Positions 42,729 through 54,265 of a stretch of 64,000 nt of DNA are shown here, piece after piece; within the stretch, counting starts at the first letter, position 1; each line of letters opens with the position of its first letter. The position numbers and the translations under genes were made by a program. Location of the stretch: positions 47,827,667-47,891,666 of the forward strand of contig CM061067.1 in assembly GCA_030762895.1 (NCBI GenBank), given 5' to 3'. A model generated the notes under the pieces. It ran no database searches. It was not told the DNA's origin and worked only from the letters and a program-made list of their open reading frames with translations. Source of the DNA: Sophora flavescens (taxonomy: Eukaryota > Streptophyta > Magnoliopsida > Fabales > Fabaceae).

Positions 42729-43056
42729 TGAATCTGTTAAATATTTGCAATACTACCAACAGTCTCCACCTAAATAGGATGTTATTTTAAATTATTTTTA
42801 ATAACAGTAAACAAACTTTAAATAGAATCTATTTTTCCTAAAAAATATAAAAAATTGTATCTCAACTATAAAATATGGAAATCATTTATTATATTCATAA
42901 CAAACAACACACTAATTCGGTCTTTCATACAAAATACAATTTTCTAACTCAATTATCTTATTTTTTTTAATAACGATACTGAATTTATTAATCGTTACCA
43001 AAATATATCTTCAATAGAAAATTTACCCGTACATTACACGGGTTAACTTACACTAG
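42015..43056 (+). mobile_element. Candidate non-autonomous Helitron
   Basis: The 3' end fits the Helitron rule: a hairpin ACCCGT-ACATTAC-ACGGGT (43025-43043) ten bases before CTAG (43053-43056), followed by T. A possible 5' end is ATCTACTATCAATATAAATG, with the element starting at the TC at 42015 after an A. The body is AT-rich and noncoding. The 3' end is the stronger evidence; the 5' end is a guess, and the element could begin further left and include the RPA-like fragment. Confidence 0.45.
42697..42729. repeat. (AT)n microsatellite
   Basis: An uninterrupted AT dinucleotide run of about 30 bases. Confidence 0.9.
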
Positions 43057-43192
43057 TATATACACATACCACTAAATTTCTCGCTTGTCTTCATTCACCA
43101 ATTCAATTCAGTCAGATTCAGTTTCTAACCTTTTATTTTTCTTTCCTCTCCTCACTCAAAAACACTCAGACACGGTGGCGAATCTCCATGCC

Positions 43193-46100
43193 ATGGCCAC
43201 CACGGCGGATTCCCCCACCGACCATCGCTCCCCTCAGACCAACATTTCCGAGCAGTTCACCCTCTACGGCTTCTCCCAAACCGACCTATACAATCTCTCC
43301 CTATCTTCCTCCTCCGCCATCCACCGCCTCAGGGAAGCCTCTGTTGCCCCCAAAATCGACCGCTCCGTCTTCAACGAATCCGCCGGCAGCCGCAGACAGA
43401 CGTACGCCCGTCTCCGCCTCCTCCCTCGCAACAAACAGCCCTCCTCCAAAGCCTCCGCCTCTTCCAAAGCTTCCCGCATTCCGCCTCGCACTCTGGAGAC
43501 TGTCGACGAAGAAAACTCACAAATCATCGCTATTCTCCAAGGACTCTTCGGCGTCGAGTCTCTCCGCAACGCCAACGCCAACGCCAACGCCAACCGCGTA
43601 GGCGGCGAAGACGAGGACGGCCTCGTTCCCGTCCAGGTCGAGTTTAACCTCTCGTTGCCGGAATCCTCCGCTGCGGAGTTCCAGAGAATTCCGATCGACG
43701 TGGTCGACACCGGTCAGAAGAAACGGAAGCGCGGCCGGCCGCGGAAGAACGAGAATTATGGAATAATCATAACAGAGGAGGAGCCGAAGAAGGTGGACGC
43801 CGCCGCCATTCCACCGCCTCCTCCGGCGCCAGTGATAGTTAACGAGAAAGGTTTTGCGGTGGACGTGGTTGGTTTGGGAGAGGTTGGGGATCCGTTTGGG
43901 GAAGAGGTGAAGAGGAGGACGCAAGGGTTGGAGACGCAGGAGCAGTTACTGGAATTCTTGGAAGGTTTGAATGGAGAATGGGGGAGTCAGAGGAAGAAGA
44001 GGAGGATTGTGCCGGCAAGTGATCTTGGTGACTTGTTGCCAGCTGGCTGGAAGATTGTCCTTTCTCTTCAGAGAAGAGCAGGACGCGCTTCCGTGATTTG
44101 TCGCCGTTACGTAAGGTTTTTCTCTTTAATCCTTTTTCTGTATTACACTATCTCTGCATTACATTCAATGTTGTATTGCTGTTACTACCTCTAACTGCAT
44201 GGATGGAACTGTTGTATGTTGTCTTTAATTCATGGTTTGAATTCAATGACTGAATGCTTGAAGTAACGTTAATACATAAAAGGATTCATAGTAAACCCTA
44301 TAGGTGGCAGTATATTTACAATTGAATTTTATATGCTGCCACATATAGGGTTCTCCGTGAATTCGAATCTGTAGTAAAATTACTTGAATACTTAAACAAT
44401 GTGCTGATACTTTCTGTGTAGCTTGTTTGTTTGGTGTATCCTTGAGAACTGGGAAGAGTAGTGTGAATGCTTCTATGTATCTGAAAACTTGGGTGTCTAT
44501 ACTTGAACTTTGCATTCATTAACTTTGATAGATGATGGCCACATCTGAATTCAGGTGTTCCTTCCTAGATGAATTATTTTCAGTCTTTCCTTTAAAACTC
44601 AGATGGGTCCACCTTCGTAATTTGGCTTGGTTTGAGTGAGATCGTGGAATTGTCATTTCTCTTGAATTTTTATGTACATGATATTTCTTTGCACACATGC
44701 TACGAAAGCAGATTTTTTGTTTTGATAAAAGAATTTTGAAGCAGGAAAAAATGGCAATACAATAAAAAGTTTTTTTGTTTTGGGTTACGATGACGGCACA
44801 GATGCACGAATTTACGAGTCAACGACGTCATGCTAACGGTCCACCACTAGCCTACTCCACTATTTCAAAGTTTCAAGAGGTTAAATTAAATTCTACCAAA
44901 AAGTAAATATGGATATGACTACGGAAATGATTCAATTAAAAAAGGAAACCGTTATATTTGTCAAGTTTATAAATGGATTTAACTTATTATATTCGACATG
45001 AATATAGGGTTTATGTAAGGGAAGAGGAAGATAGAGAAAGGAGTCTCTCAACAACATTCTATTATATTTATATGGTGTTAATGATGTTTATTATAAGTTA
45101 CTAATATGTCCCCAAGTGTCAGCATAACACGTTACACGTCAGCTCACTTGGTTGTGCTGCGGGACATGCAAGCCAAATGTCGGGGGTTCGATTCCTAAAT
45201 ACGCTTCCCCCTACCTTGTGGGGCCTCCTATCGGCCACCAACCGTGGGCCCACATCAGTGTTGGGTCCATCCTTGGACCCAAAAGAAATACTAATATAAT
45301 TGTCCTATTTATACTGAGTGGCCATGAGGCTTCGCCTAGTGGGGCCTGAGGAGGATAGATGTACGCAGTCTTATCCCGCTAGTGGAATTAGGCCATTTCC
45401 AGAATTTGAACCCAAGACCCCCAGGACACAAGGCAACAACCTTACCGTTGCACCAACGCTTATCCTCCAATCGTCCTATTTATACTTATAATTAGGTTAA
45501 ATACTAGCGTGGTACTATTAGTACAAGCTCAAGCCTGCTAATATAATAAATAAGACTATTAGGCTAGGCTACTACTAAGACTGGTTTAGTTGAGTGAAAC
45601 GACTGCTTGGTCGAGCCAAAACTATCCTCTCGCGCCCTTCAGGCAACACCAAGGCAAGATCGATTCAAGTCAAGTACAAGCCAAAGCCCAATTGCAGCTA
45701 CGCCTTTTCAGAAAGCCCTTCTTCAAAGAAATTCAATAGCAAAGAAAGACCTTTTTATCTTCTTAGTAAAGACGAGGGGTTCGCGATTAGCAAGATCAGC
45801 TTCGATAGAACTTGACGAAATCCAGGAACAACTCCTAACATGGCTTCCTCGGTTAGATGACTAATTGATTCCACAACATATTCGAAAGATTTTCTGAGGT
45901 ATTTAATAAGACATTCTAAACTTGGAAATTAAATAGGGGGTGGTTGTGATACTCGCTGCCAATATACGTCTTCACCAGAATGGTCGTTGATGGAAAGGCA
46001 CGTTACCACTCACCACTGAAATGACTTGTCAGTAGAAAGAGATGTCGCCATAGGAATGACTCGGTGGCAAGAAATGTCACCTTAGGAATGATTGATGGTA

Positions 46101-48623
46101 GGAAGAGACTACAGCTAAATCAATATTGATCTCTCCCTCAGTGCTATGCCAGCATTGGAAAGTCAATAGTAATTTCAGAAAAAGGGGAAGAGAGCAAATA
46201 TGGAGATTTAATTAGTGTATACTGGGAAAAGAAGGAAGAAGGCAGAAGTACTGCAAAACAATAGCGGGTAGAAGGAAAACTAGAGTTTGATTGCCATACT
46301 AGTCTCTGCACTCCTTTTCATGTTAATGGTGAAGCTCAATATTTCTTATATACTCATTTCGATTTCCTTTGTATCCAAGCTATGATGATTATATTATCTA
46401 CATTTGGATTTCAGCCTGCGTATGATCTCTGAATTATATGGACTTGCAGTGCTGTGGCATTTCAGTTTTTCATCCTGCAATTGTTGTAATTTCTCTTAAA
46501 TTACTTGTTTTCTCCTATTACCCTAATACTATTTAAGTATTTAAATTAAATTCCATTTTTTTTGTCCCTCGACTCAATTTAGTCCCTTGTGAATTAATTT
46601 TATTTCCTCAGTCATCAAACCCCAACAATCTCATCTTTCATTCCATTTCACCATAATTCTGTTTGTGGAAAATGCTCATACCGCTGCTTTTTCACCCCCC
46701 CAAAACTGAGCATTTTCTGGTAACAGTTATAGTGAAATGGATGGAGGGATGAAATTATTGGGGCTTTGAAGTTTAAGAGATTAAATCAATAAAATTTATC
46801 CTAAAGGAATTGTGATGTATTTATTTTTGAGGGACTAAATATGGGTTCTGCTGCAATATTTACTTTGTGGCAGCTAAACTGTAAATTCTATTGACTATTG
46901 CTTTATTGTGGTTATAACTGTTATTATGTTGAATTCTTATTCAATTTCCCCAATTTGGTATCATCCAGCCCTGATGGTCACCAGTTTGAGTCATGCAAGG
47001 AAGTTTCTGCATACTTGCTTTCCTTATTCGGAGTTCAAGACCATTTGAAGTCTAATTATACTGATGGCAGTCAGCATTTTTCCAGTAATATCAATAATGC
47101 ATCGGTACGTGTATGCTAACATTTATAATGTTCTAATTCTTTTTATATTCCAAAAACAAAAGAAACGTGTTTAATATTTTTAACACATGCAGCAGGGTGC
47201 TGGATGGTTCCCTACAGGAGACATGAAGACTGATGCCAATGCTAGTTATTTGCATTTAGCTGGTACATCTATACACTCACTTCATGTGAAGCAGGCTATT
47301 GCATCTTCATCAATTGAAAGTGAGAAGCTCAACTCTTCTGATGGGAATTTCAATAATGATCTGAATCTGGATAGTAAATTAGGAGAAATTACTGGCAGTG
47401 CCTTTAGAGACTTTGAACATCAAACTGAAGATAAGTTCTTACCTTTGAAGGCTGATAAGAATGATGCAATTTCAGTTAAGGGATGTTCTGTTGATGAGGA
47501 TAGAGTTCGTAATGTATGCAACGAGAAGTTGGTTGGTGCTATTGAGGCAAGTGATGCTGCATGCAATCTATATGTTCCTTTGGATTTCGCAACTCCTTTC
47601 TCCAATAATAATAGTGGTATTTGTCAATTTTCTGATGAAATAAATGATGTCACATCCATAAAAATTGACATGAGTAATTTTGCTAGTCAGGATAGAAATA
47701 TCGGATGCTATGAAACCGTTTCCACAGGAAACAAGCAAGCACATGTAGACAGCAATGGGCATGGGCTTTCTGTGAGATTAGTGGAAGACCACAGGCAGAA
47801 AATTGGTTTTGAAAGCAGCATGCTTGCTCCAAACCCTGAAGGGGAAATATTTGCTGTTAACAATTTAGAGGATAGGCATCTTATTAGTTCACTGGAAGAC
47901 ATGGAGAATAGTGATGGAAAGCCCGTTAAGGATGCCAACCAACAAATTGTTTCTACTAGATATCAGTCTGAGAATAAAGATTTTTCTACCATTGTCAAAC
48001 TACATTCGGCTATAAATATTACAGACAGGACACAGACTTCCATGCTGAAGGACTCTGCTGAGGGAAAATATTTTGATAGTGATTTACCTAGCCCATTTAT
48101 TGATGATAAAACATGTGTTCACAGTGATTACATTCATAATGTTTCAGTTAACACTTGCTCACAAGATGCATCTGAGTCCGGTGGAGTAGTTGTTGCCTCT
48201 GATCTTAAAGTAGCCGAGGATGTTGTGACAAGCTGTGTACAGGAAAGGAGTTCCTCAACTGACCAAAATTGCAAAATGGACTATCTGCTGCACAATATGA
48301 GCACCCTTGATGATAATGAACACCCTTCTGCTTTTCATAATAATGTGAGCAATATTTCTGCTGGGACCGTTGATGCACTCAAAGCTGTTGATGCCATTGT
48401 TTCTTGCAGAGATACGGTAGATGCATATACGTCTGCAAGCACTATGCAGGGAAGATCACAAGGTTGTATGTCTGTTCCTCTTGCTGGAAGTATTTTAAAC
48501 CGATTTTACGAGCAAAGCGATGATAGCGTGAATAATGCACATAAATCTTGCTCACCAGAGAAGGCTAAGAGTGAAGCTGAAATGTTCCAAACCGACTCTA
48601 TAGATATGCCCAAATTTAGATAG
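43193..48623 (+). CDS. AT-hook and methyl-CpG-binding-domain protein (MBD8-like), three exons
   Basis: Exons are 43193-44115, 46969-47104 and 47193-48623, giving 829 residues. The first in-frame ATG (43193) is used. An (Asn-Ala)n run lies at residues 126-134, an AT-hook (KRKRGRPRK) at about 177-185, and an MBD-like fold at about 278-335 (LLPAGWKIVLSLQRRAGR, then RRYVSPDGHQFESCKE) that the first intron splits within Ser308. The acid- and serine-rich exon 3 has no known domain. The combination suggests a nuclear chromatin protein, possibly of the AtMBD8 group; methyl-DNA binding is not assured for plant MBDs. Exon 3 has a NAGNAG acceptor (47191-47195). The frame stops at 48621-48623, but coding-like sequence runs on in shifted frames to a donor at 48768, so the true C-terminus is probably longer. 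Confidence 0.82.
45108..45288 (+). mobile_element. tRNA-derived SINE in intron 1 of the MBD gene
   Basis: An A-box-like AGCTCACTTGGTTGTGCTG and a B-box GGGTTCGATTCC mark the tRNA head. TACTAATAT at 45099-45107 and 45289-45297 is the target duplication. The intron is about 2.85 kb and this SINE is followed 27 bp later by a second one. Confidence 0.72.
45316..45472 (-). mobile_element. Au-like SINE in intron 1 of the MBD gene, minus strand
   Basis: Read on the minus strand it runs from GGTGCAACGGTAAGGTTGTT (A-box side) through GGGTTCAAATTC (B-box) to CTGCGTACATCTATCCTCC and GGCCCCACTAGG, the body of the Au SINE family found across flowering plants. GTCCTATTTATACT at 45302-45315 and 45473-45486 is a perfect 14-bp target duplication. 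Confidence 0.85.
45487..46968 (+). other. Rest of MBD intron 1
   Basis: Contains no recognisable coding pattern. The frames near 45594-45864 overlap one another and resemble no family. The intron ends with CAATTTGGTATCATCCAG at 46968. Confidence 0.55.
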
Positions 48624-48767
48624 TACTCGGATAGACATGGTGACAAGTGCGGTGCATGAGACAATGTATAAATGGAACATGTATGGTAGTCTGCAGAGTG
48701 CTCTGGTAACCACAAGGCTCTGCTTGTATATTCTCAATTTTCTATGGAGGATGATAGACTAGAAAAG
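48617..48767 (+). pseudogene. Frame-broken 3' end of MBD exon 3
   Basis: After MPKF the annotated frame stops, but the next frame reads DSTRIDMVTSAVHETMYKWN and then a third frame reads SGNHKALLVYSQFSMEDDRL plus EK, ending exactly at a GTAATG donor (48768). The change of frame twice over 150 bp indicates two small indels (or sequence errors). The hydrophilic composition matches the rest of exon 3. Confidence 0.5.
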
Positions 48768-48831
48768 GTAATGAGCACCATTATAATTGCAGCATGATAA
48801 ATTATTATTATTACTATTATTATTATTATTT

Positions 48832-49377
48832 GGTTTAATGAACTTTTTGGTCCTTATATTTTAGGTGAGTTTTGGTTTTAGTCCCTAACATTTTTTTAAT
48901 GGTTTTGGTCTCTAACAATTTCAAAACATTGGTTTTAGTCCTTGTGTTATTTCAAAATGTTTGTTTTGGTCCCCCACCTATTACTTGGCACATCCCCGAT
49001 ATCTTCCAATAACAACTCCAAGAACCACCTCCAACTCTCCTTTGTCTCCTGCTCAACCACTACAAAAACCAAGGGAAAGTACTGATCATTTGGGTCCCTC
49101 CCAACTGCTATCAGTAGCTGTCCCCATGCTTTGTTTTTAGGTGGCAACCATCAACCCCGATGAATAGCCTACAACCAGCTATAAAACCCTTTTTGCAGCC
49201 TTCGAGACATTTACAGAAACTTCCGAACCTAAGTTGCAAATTAGGACTGGCCTATCTAACTTCAGGGACTAAAACCAATGTTTTGAAATTATCAGGGACC
49301 AAAACCATTGCAAAAAAATGGTAGGGACCAAAACCAAAACTCACATAAAATGTAGGAACCAAAAAGTTCATTAAACC
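48832..49377. mobile_element. Mutator-like element with a transposase fragment, in an MBD-gene intron
   Basis: GGTTTAATGAACTTTTTGGT at the left matches the complement of the right end (49358-49377) over more than 20 bp, followed by paired TTTTGGTTTTAGTCCC-type subterminal sequence. TTATTATT flanks both sides, consistent with a 9-bp duplication in an ATT microsatellite. The 0.55-kb element holds a piece of MULE transposase on the minus strand and so derives from an autonomous element by internal deletion. Confidence 0.8.
48947..49147 (-). pseudogene. MULE transposase fragment
   Basis: Reads GQLLIAVGRDPNDQYFPLVF and ETKESWRWFLELLLEDIG, the central block of the MULE (MuDR-type) transposase domain. 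About 66 codons of a domain normally over 90 residues long remain; neither zinc-finger nor SWIM parts are present. Confidence 0.85.
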
Positions 49378-49929
49378 TTATTATTATTATTATTATTTGC
49401 AGAAGGGTTGGTGTGTTTCTGTGGAACTATTTTTACCTCTCATCAAAGTGATTTTGAAATTCTCGATGAAATCAAAGTTATTTTCTTCTAATCTTTATAC
49501 TTACAGTGGTAGTTGTCTGACAGTAGCTTACGTCTTCAAAGAACCTTGTTATTTATTAGTAATCTTCATATTATTGCTGTTTCTATGACTAGCTCTATAG
49601 TTGTGCTCCCATAAAATATTAGGAATAAGTATTTTGGTCATGGATGGACTTTTCAGATTTGAAAAGAAACGATTGGTTATGGTTGTTTGATGAGATAATA
49701 AATGTGCTTAGTAATACGTTTGAGTTTTGGCTTGAAGACTTTCTGGATTGGAATACAATTCAAATCAATGATGATGTCCTTGGGTATTGAGAACCTGAAG
49801 TGGGTAATGATCATCTGGCCATTATTCATGCTAAAGTCCCAAAAGAAGTGCTGCTGCTCAAGAAGTTCATGATGCTAGTCATTAGGGTCAATATCTCATG
49901 AAACGTAGACAAGTTTTTGAGGTTACAAG

Positions 49930-50112
49930 TAGGGGCGTTCATTGGTTCGGATCGACCCGATGAACCCGAGAATCCGAGCCAAATCAATTAAATTGGTTCG
50001 GTTTTTTTGGTGTTCGGATCCGAACCGAACCAAACAAAATCTGTGGTAATTGGTTCGGTTCTCCGATTCAAGGATTCTGGATCCGAACCAAACCTACCCG
50101 TGAACACCCCTA
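49930..50112. mobile_element. hAT-type MITE
   Basis: The termini are TAGGGGCGTTCA and GAACACCCCTA, inverted with one mismatch. GTTACAAG (49922-49929) and ATTACAAG (50113-50120) form an 8-bp target duplication with one change. The interior is a pile of GGTTCGG and CCGAACC words. It is inserted in or beside the decayed copia-3. Confidence 0.85.
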
Positions 50113-50120
50113 ATTACAAG

Positions 50121-53100
50121 GGCTGTTCTATTTAACAGAGACCTGGTTCCTTCCTTGGATGTGTGTTGGTGAATTACTTCGTGAGGAGTAGCAGATATTA
50201 ATCCTAGGAGCTATGGTACAAGACAAATTCCCTTGCTTACGCCCTGCACGTGAAGGGAAAAGGAAAAGATATGAAGCAGGTCCAGTGCTATTCCTGCAAG
50301 GAATTTGGTCATCTTGCTCGAAACTGCTTTAGGAATTTTTACAAGTATTGTAAGTAGTGTGGTCATATTATTAATGAGTGTCCTGTAAGACCAGAGAATC
50401 GCCATGCCAATGCTTTTCAAGCAGCGGTCCATCCCTCTTTTTCTATAGGAACAACAGGTCAGTCTTCCATAACAACACTTCCCGTTGTCTCTACCCAAGC
50501 TATCCTAACTCTGTATAAGGTACAATTGTTGATAATTTCCGCATTCTCTGCCTTGGGCATTCAAGATAAGACTAAAAATTCAAAATTCTCTTCAACCTTG
50601 GTTTGTTGATTCCGGGGCTTTGAATCATATGACCGGTACTTCTAATTCTTTGCATATTGTTCGACCCTATTCTAGAACACAACATATTCAAATTGCGAAT
50701 GGTAGATCTCTCCTTATTTCTGCTATTGGGATATTGATTCATCTTTTCATAATTTGTTTGTCCCCACGAACTTTCTTCTCGTTTTATTTCAGTTGGTCAA
50801 TTGGTAGATAACAATTGTGAGGTGCATTTTTCTCGTGGTGGTTGTCTTGTGTAAAATTAGGAGTTGGGGAAAGTGATTCTGAAGGGGTTAAAGTAGGCAG
50901 ATTGTTTCCTCTACACTTTACTGTTCCTAGTCTCTTTTTTTTGGCTTGTACCTCTGTAACAAATCAAAGTGCAGTCTGGCATAAATGCTTGGCATCCAAA
51001 CCCCCTGTTTTGTCTCATCTATCGAAAAATGGTTTTTTTGTGTAAAAAAACCAGTCTCCTTCCCATTCTTTTTCTTTTACTTGTTCTTTATGTAAGCTTG
51101 CTAAACGTAAAATTCTTCCATTCTCTTACATGGTAATTGTGCTGCCAAATGTTTTGAAATTATCTGCATTGATGTATGAGGTTTTACTCCTGTTATATCT
51201 CATGCCAACTATAAATATTTTATGACATTTATTGATGACTATAATCAGATTAGTTGGGTATATTTTCTTTGCTCCAGATTTAAGTTTTGTTTCTCAAACC
51301 TTCCTCGCCTATGTCGAAACTCAATTTTCTACCGGCATTAAGATTTCACATTCTGATTCCAGTGGAGAATATATGTCTAATGATTTCCGGGCATACCTAC
51401 AACTTAAAGGTATTATTTCTCAGCATTCTTGTTCATATGTACCTCAACAGAATGGAGCTGCTGAGTGTAAAAGTCGCCACTTGTTGGATGTCACTCATAC
51501 CTTGCTACTTGAATCCTCTGTTCCACCTTGGTTTTTCTTTGCTCCAGAGTTAAGTTTTTTGTTTCTCAAACCTTCCTCGCCTATGTCGAAACTCAATTTT
51601 CTACCGGCATTAAGATTTCACATTCTGATTCCAGTGGAGAATATATGTCTAATGATTTCCGGGCATACTTACAACATAAAGGTATTATTTCTCAGCATTC
51701 TTGTTCATATGTACCTCAACAGAATGGAGCTGCTGAGTGTAAAAGTCGCCACTTGTTGGATGTCACTCATACCTTGCTACTTGAATCCTCTGTTCCACCT
51801 TGGTTTTGGGCTAAGGCTTAGTCCACTACTGTCTACTTGATTAAATGTCTTCCTTCTCAGGTTGTAGACTCTGATTCACCTTTTCTTGGGGCATATCCCA
51901 TGCCTCCCAGTTATCGTACTCTTCATACCTATGGTTGTGTTTGTGTTGTTCATTTTCACCCTAATGAGCGTCACATGCTTGGTGCTCAGGAAGTTCAATG
52001 TGCGTTTATAGGATACAGTAGCACTTAAAAAGGCTTCATGTGTTATGATTCTACTGCTAATCGTCTTCTTATTTCTCGTAATGTAATTTTCTTTGAAAAT
52101 CAAATTTCCCCCATGCTATGTCATCTCTTCTACTGCACTTGTTAAGCTTTCTACCTTTGACACCTCTTGTTCTATCGAGCGTTACAAACTAGGTATTGTG
52201 TATACAAGTCGCCTGCTCGTACTCCCTCTCGATGATGACCTGCCGCCACCTGAGCCTGTACCTCTACCACCTTGAAGATCTGCTTGAGTCTCTCGTCCAC
52301 CATATAAGTATAGATTTTCACATAAATCCCTTAATGTGACTTCATCTGGCATTCGTGTTCCTACTTGTCATTCTTAGGCAACTAAGCAAGCATGTTGGGA
52401 ACAAGCCATGCAAGATGAGCTCCTGGCTCTTCATGAGAATCATACTTTGGGATATTGTACCATGCCCCTTGGTGTTAAATCCATTGGTTGTAAGTGAGTG
52501 TATTTTGTTAAGCTTAATTCAGATGGTTCTCTTGAAAGACATTAGGCTCGTTTGGTTGCTCTTGGCTACAACATGAATATGGGGTTGATTATGATAAGAC
52601 ATTTGCTCTAGTGGCTAATAAAACTGTCATACATACCATTTTTGCTATTGCTGCTTCAAGGGCTGGTCCCTCCATCAAATGGAAGTTAAGAAAGCATTTC
52701 TCCATGAAGATCTTAAGGAAAAGTCTTTATGACTCCTCTTCCTGGTTTATTTTCTTCTACCTCCTCCATTGTGTGCAAGCTGAAGGGGTCTCTTTATGGC
52801 TTGATACAGGCTCCTCGAGCATGGTGTGAGAGATTTCGCTCTATTTGGTTTTTCTTTCACCCAGAGTCAATATGATTCTTCCTTGTTCCTTCACAAAAGA
52901 TAGAGTGGTAGTCTTAATTCAACAGCTTAAACAGTGGGTCCAGGTCTCGTTTCATATGAAGGGTCTTGGTTCCTCCACTTTTTTTTTTTTGGGCCTTGGT
53001 CTTTTTTCACATCAACAATAGTATACCTAAGACTTGATCTCTTTGGATGGCCTTCAATCTGCTCTTCTATTGACATGCTCCTTGAGGTAAATGTGAAATG

Positions 53101-53790
53101 TCGTTGTGAGGAGGATGAGCTTCTTCCCAGTCCCTTGCTGTATCACCAGTTGGTCATGAGCCTTAATTATTTGACCATTACATGACTTGGCATTTCTTTT
53201 GCTGTTAAGCAAGTTAGTCAATTTATGTACACTCCCTTCATTTGGTTGTTGTTCGTCGTATCATTGACTATTTGGAGGGTACTTCTAGTCGCAGCTTATC
53301 TTTTCATTTTGATTCTCCCTTTCAATCAATTGGTTATAATGATGCTAATTGGGCTGGCTGCTCGGACACTCAGCGCTCAGTTACAGGTTGGTGTATGTTT
53401 CTTGGTATTGCCCTTCATTACTTGGAAGATCAAGAAACAAGCTCGGGTATCCAAGTTTTCAATCGACTCTGAATATCGCATTATGTCTATTACTTGTTGT
53501 GAGATCATATGGCTTCGGGGTTTGTTAGCCGATCTTTGATTTCCTCAACCTGACCCCACTAATTCTATTCAGATAACTGCTAGTCTGGTCTTTCATGAGC
53601 GCCTCAAGCATATTGAGGTGAACTGTCGTTCTATTCATGAAGCATTTGACAATTGTGTTATCTGGCTTCCAAACATCACTTTGGATCTCCAACTAGCGGA
53701 TGTTTTTACCAAGGCCATACCTCGGCCTCATCATCAGTTTTTGATTGGCTAACTCATGCTTCTTGATTAGCCGCATCAATTTAAGGGGGA
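50121..53790 (+). pseudogene. Decayed Ty1/copia element (copia-3) gag-pol
   Basis: Fragments in copia order: two zinc knuckles (CYSCKEFGHLARNC near 50287, CGHIINEC after a stop), protease-like FVDSGALNHMTGTSNS (50600), integrase HSDSSGEYMS and QQNGAAECKSRHLLDVTHTL (51350-51510, then again after a 270-bp duplication), integrase tail MLGAQEVQCAFIGYS (51990), reverse transcriptase traces (52350-52900) and RNase H LKHIEVNCRSIHEA with LQLADVFTKAIP (53600-53720). Stops and shifts are too many for function. The purine tract TTTAAGGGGGA precedes the 3' LTR at 53791. A 5' LTR was not found. Confidence 0.88.
51271..51810 (+). repeat. 270-bp tandem duplication inside copia-3 integrase
   Basis: GCTCCAG at 51271 and 51541 start two copies of the same 270-bp segment. 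They differ at only a few positions, while the surrounding element is heavily decayed. Confidence 0.9.
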
Positions 53791-54242
53791 TGTTAGTGGG
53801 TTGAAATTTTTGTTGGGTTGTAAATCAATTGTAATTATGTCTTTGGGGTAGGGTTCATCAATAGACTTCACAATTCAAAAAATTCTACCTAAGGGACCTA
53901 GTTATAAATTATTTACAAGTTCAGGGACCCAATTACAAAAGTGAATCCAATGGCAAATTATTTACAAGTTTTGGGACTCAATTACAAATTTTTAATGTTT
54001 AAGGATCTATTAAAAAATTCTCAAATAGTTCAGGGATATGTAGAATAATTGAACCTTGAATTTACATAGCATTAAGCTAGTTTCTAGTTACAGAAGTGTT
54101 GGAACCTTAATATTCTAGGAAATGCCATTCTTCTACTTATTATTCTTGTAAATATCACATTGTAATTAATTCTTTGATGTATATAATTCCAAGAGTACTG
54201 AGTGCAGTTCACTCAAGGAAATACAAGCACTTTGACACAATT
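53791..54242 (+). repeat. Probable 3' LTR of copia-3
   Basis: Begins TGTTAGTGGGTTG right after the purine tract. The right part (54120-54240) has a TATATAATTCC box and a CACTCAAGGAAATACAAGCA run typical of an LTR end. The right boundary is uncertain, and a repeat of the TTATTTACAAGTT/GGGAC type fills 53870-54060, perhaps an insertion. Confidence 0.5.
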
Positions 54243-54265
54243 TCCCCCCCCCCTTTTTTCTGTAG

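Noticed and set aside
43188..43924. Proline-rich frame on the plus strand and frames on the minus strand over MBD exon 1
   Set aside because: These are shadow frames of the GC-rich first exon, which has the AT-hook and MBD pattern in the chosen frame.
45150..45200. Possible tRNA gene at a GGGTTCGATTCC motif
   Set aside because: Target duplications 180 bp apart show that the head belongs to a SINE.
45594..45864. Two overlapping frames in MBD intron 1
   Set aside because: They overlap in different phases and neither matches a family known to me; the intron borders are otherwise clear.
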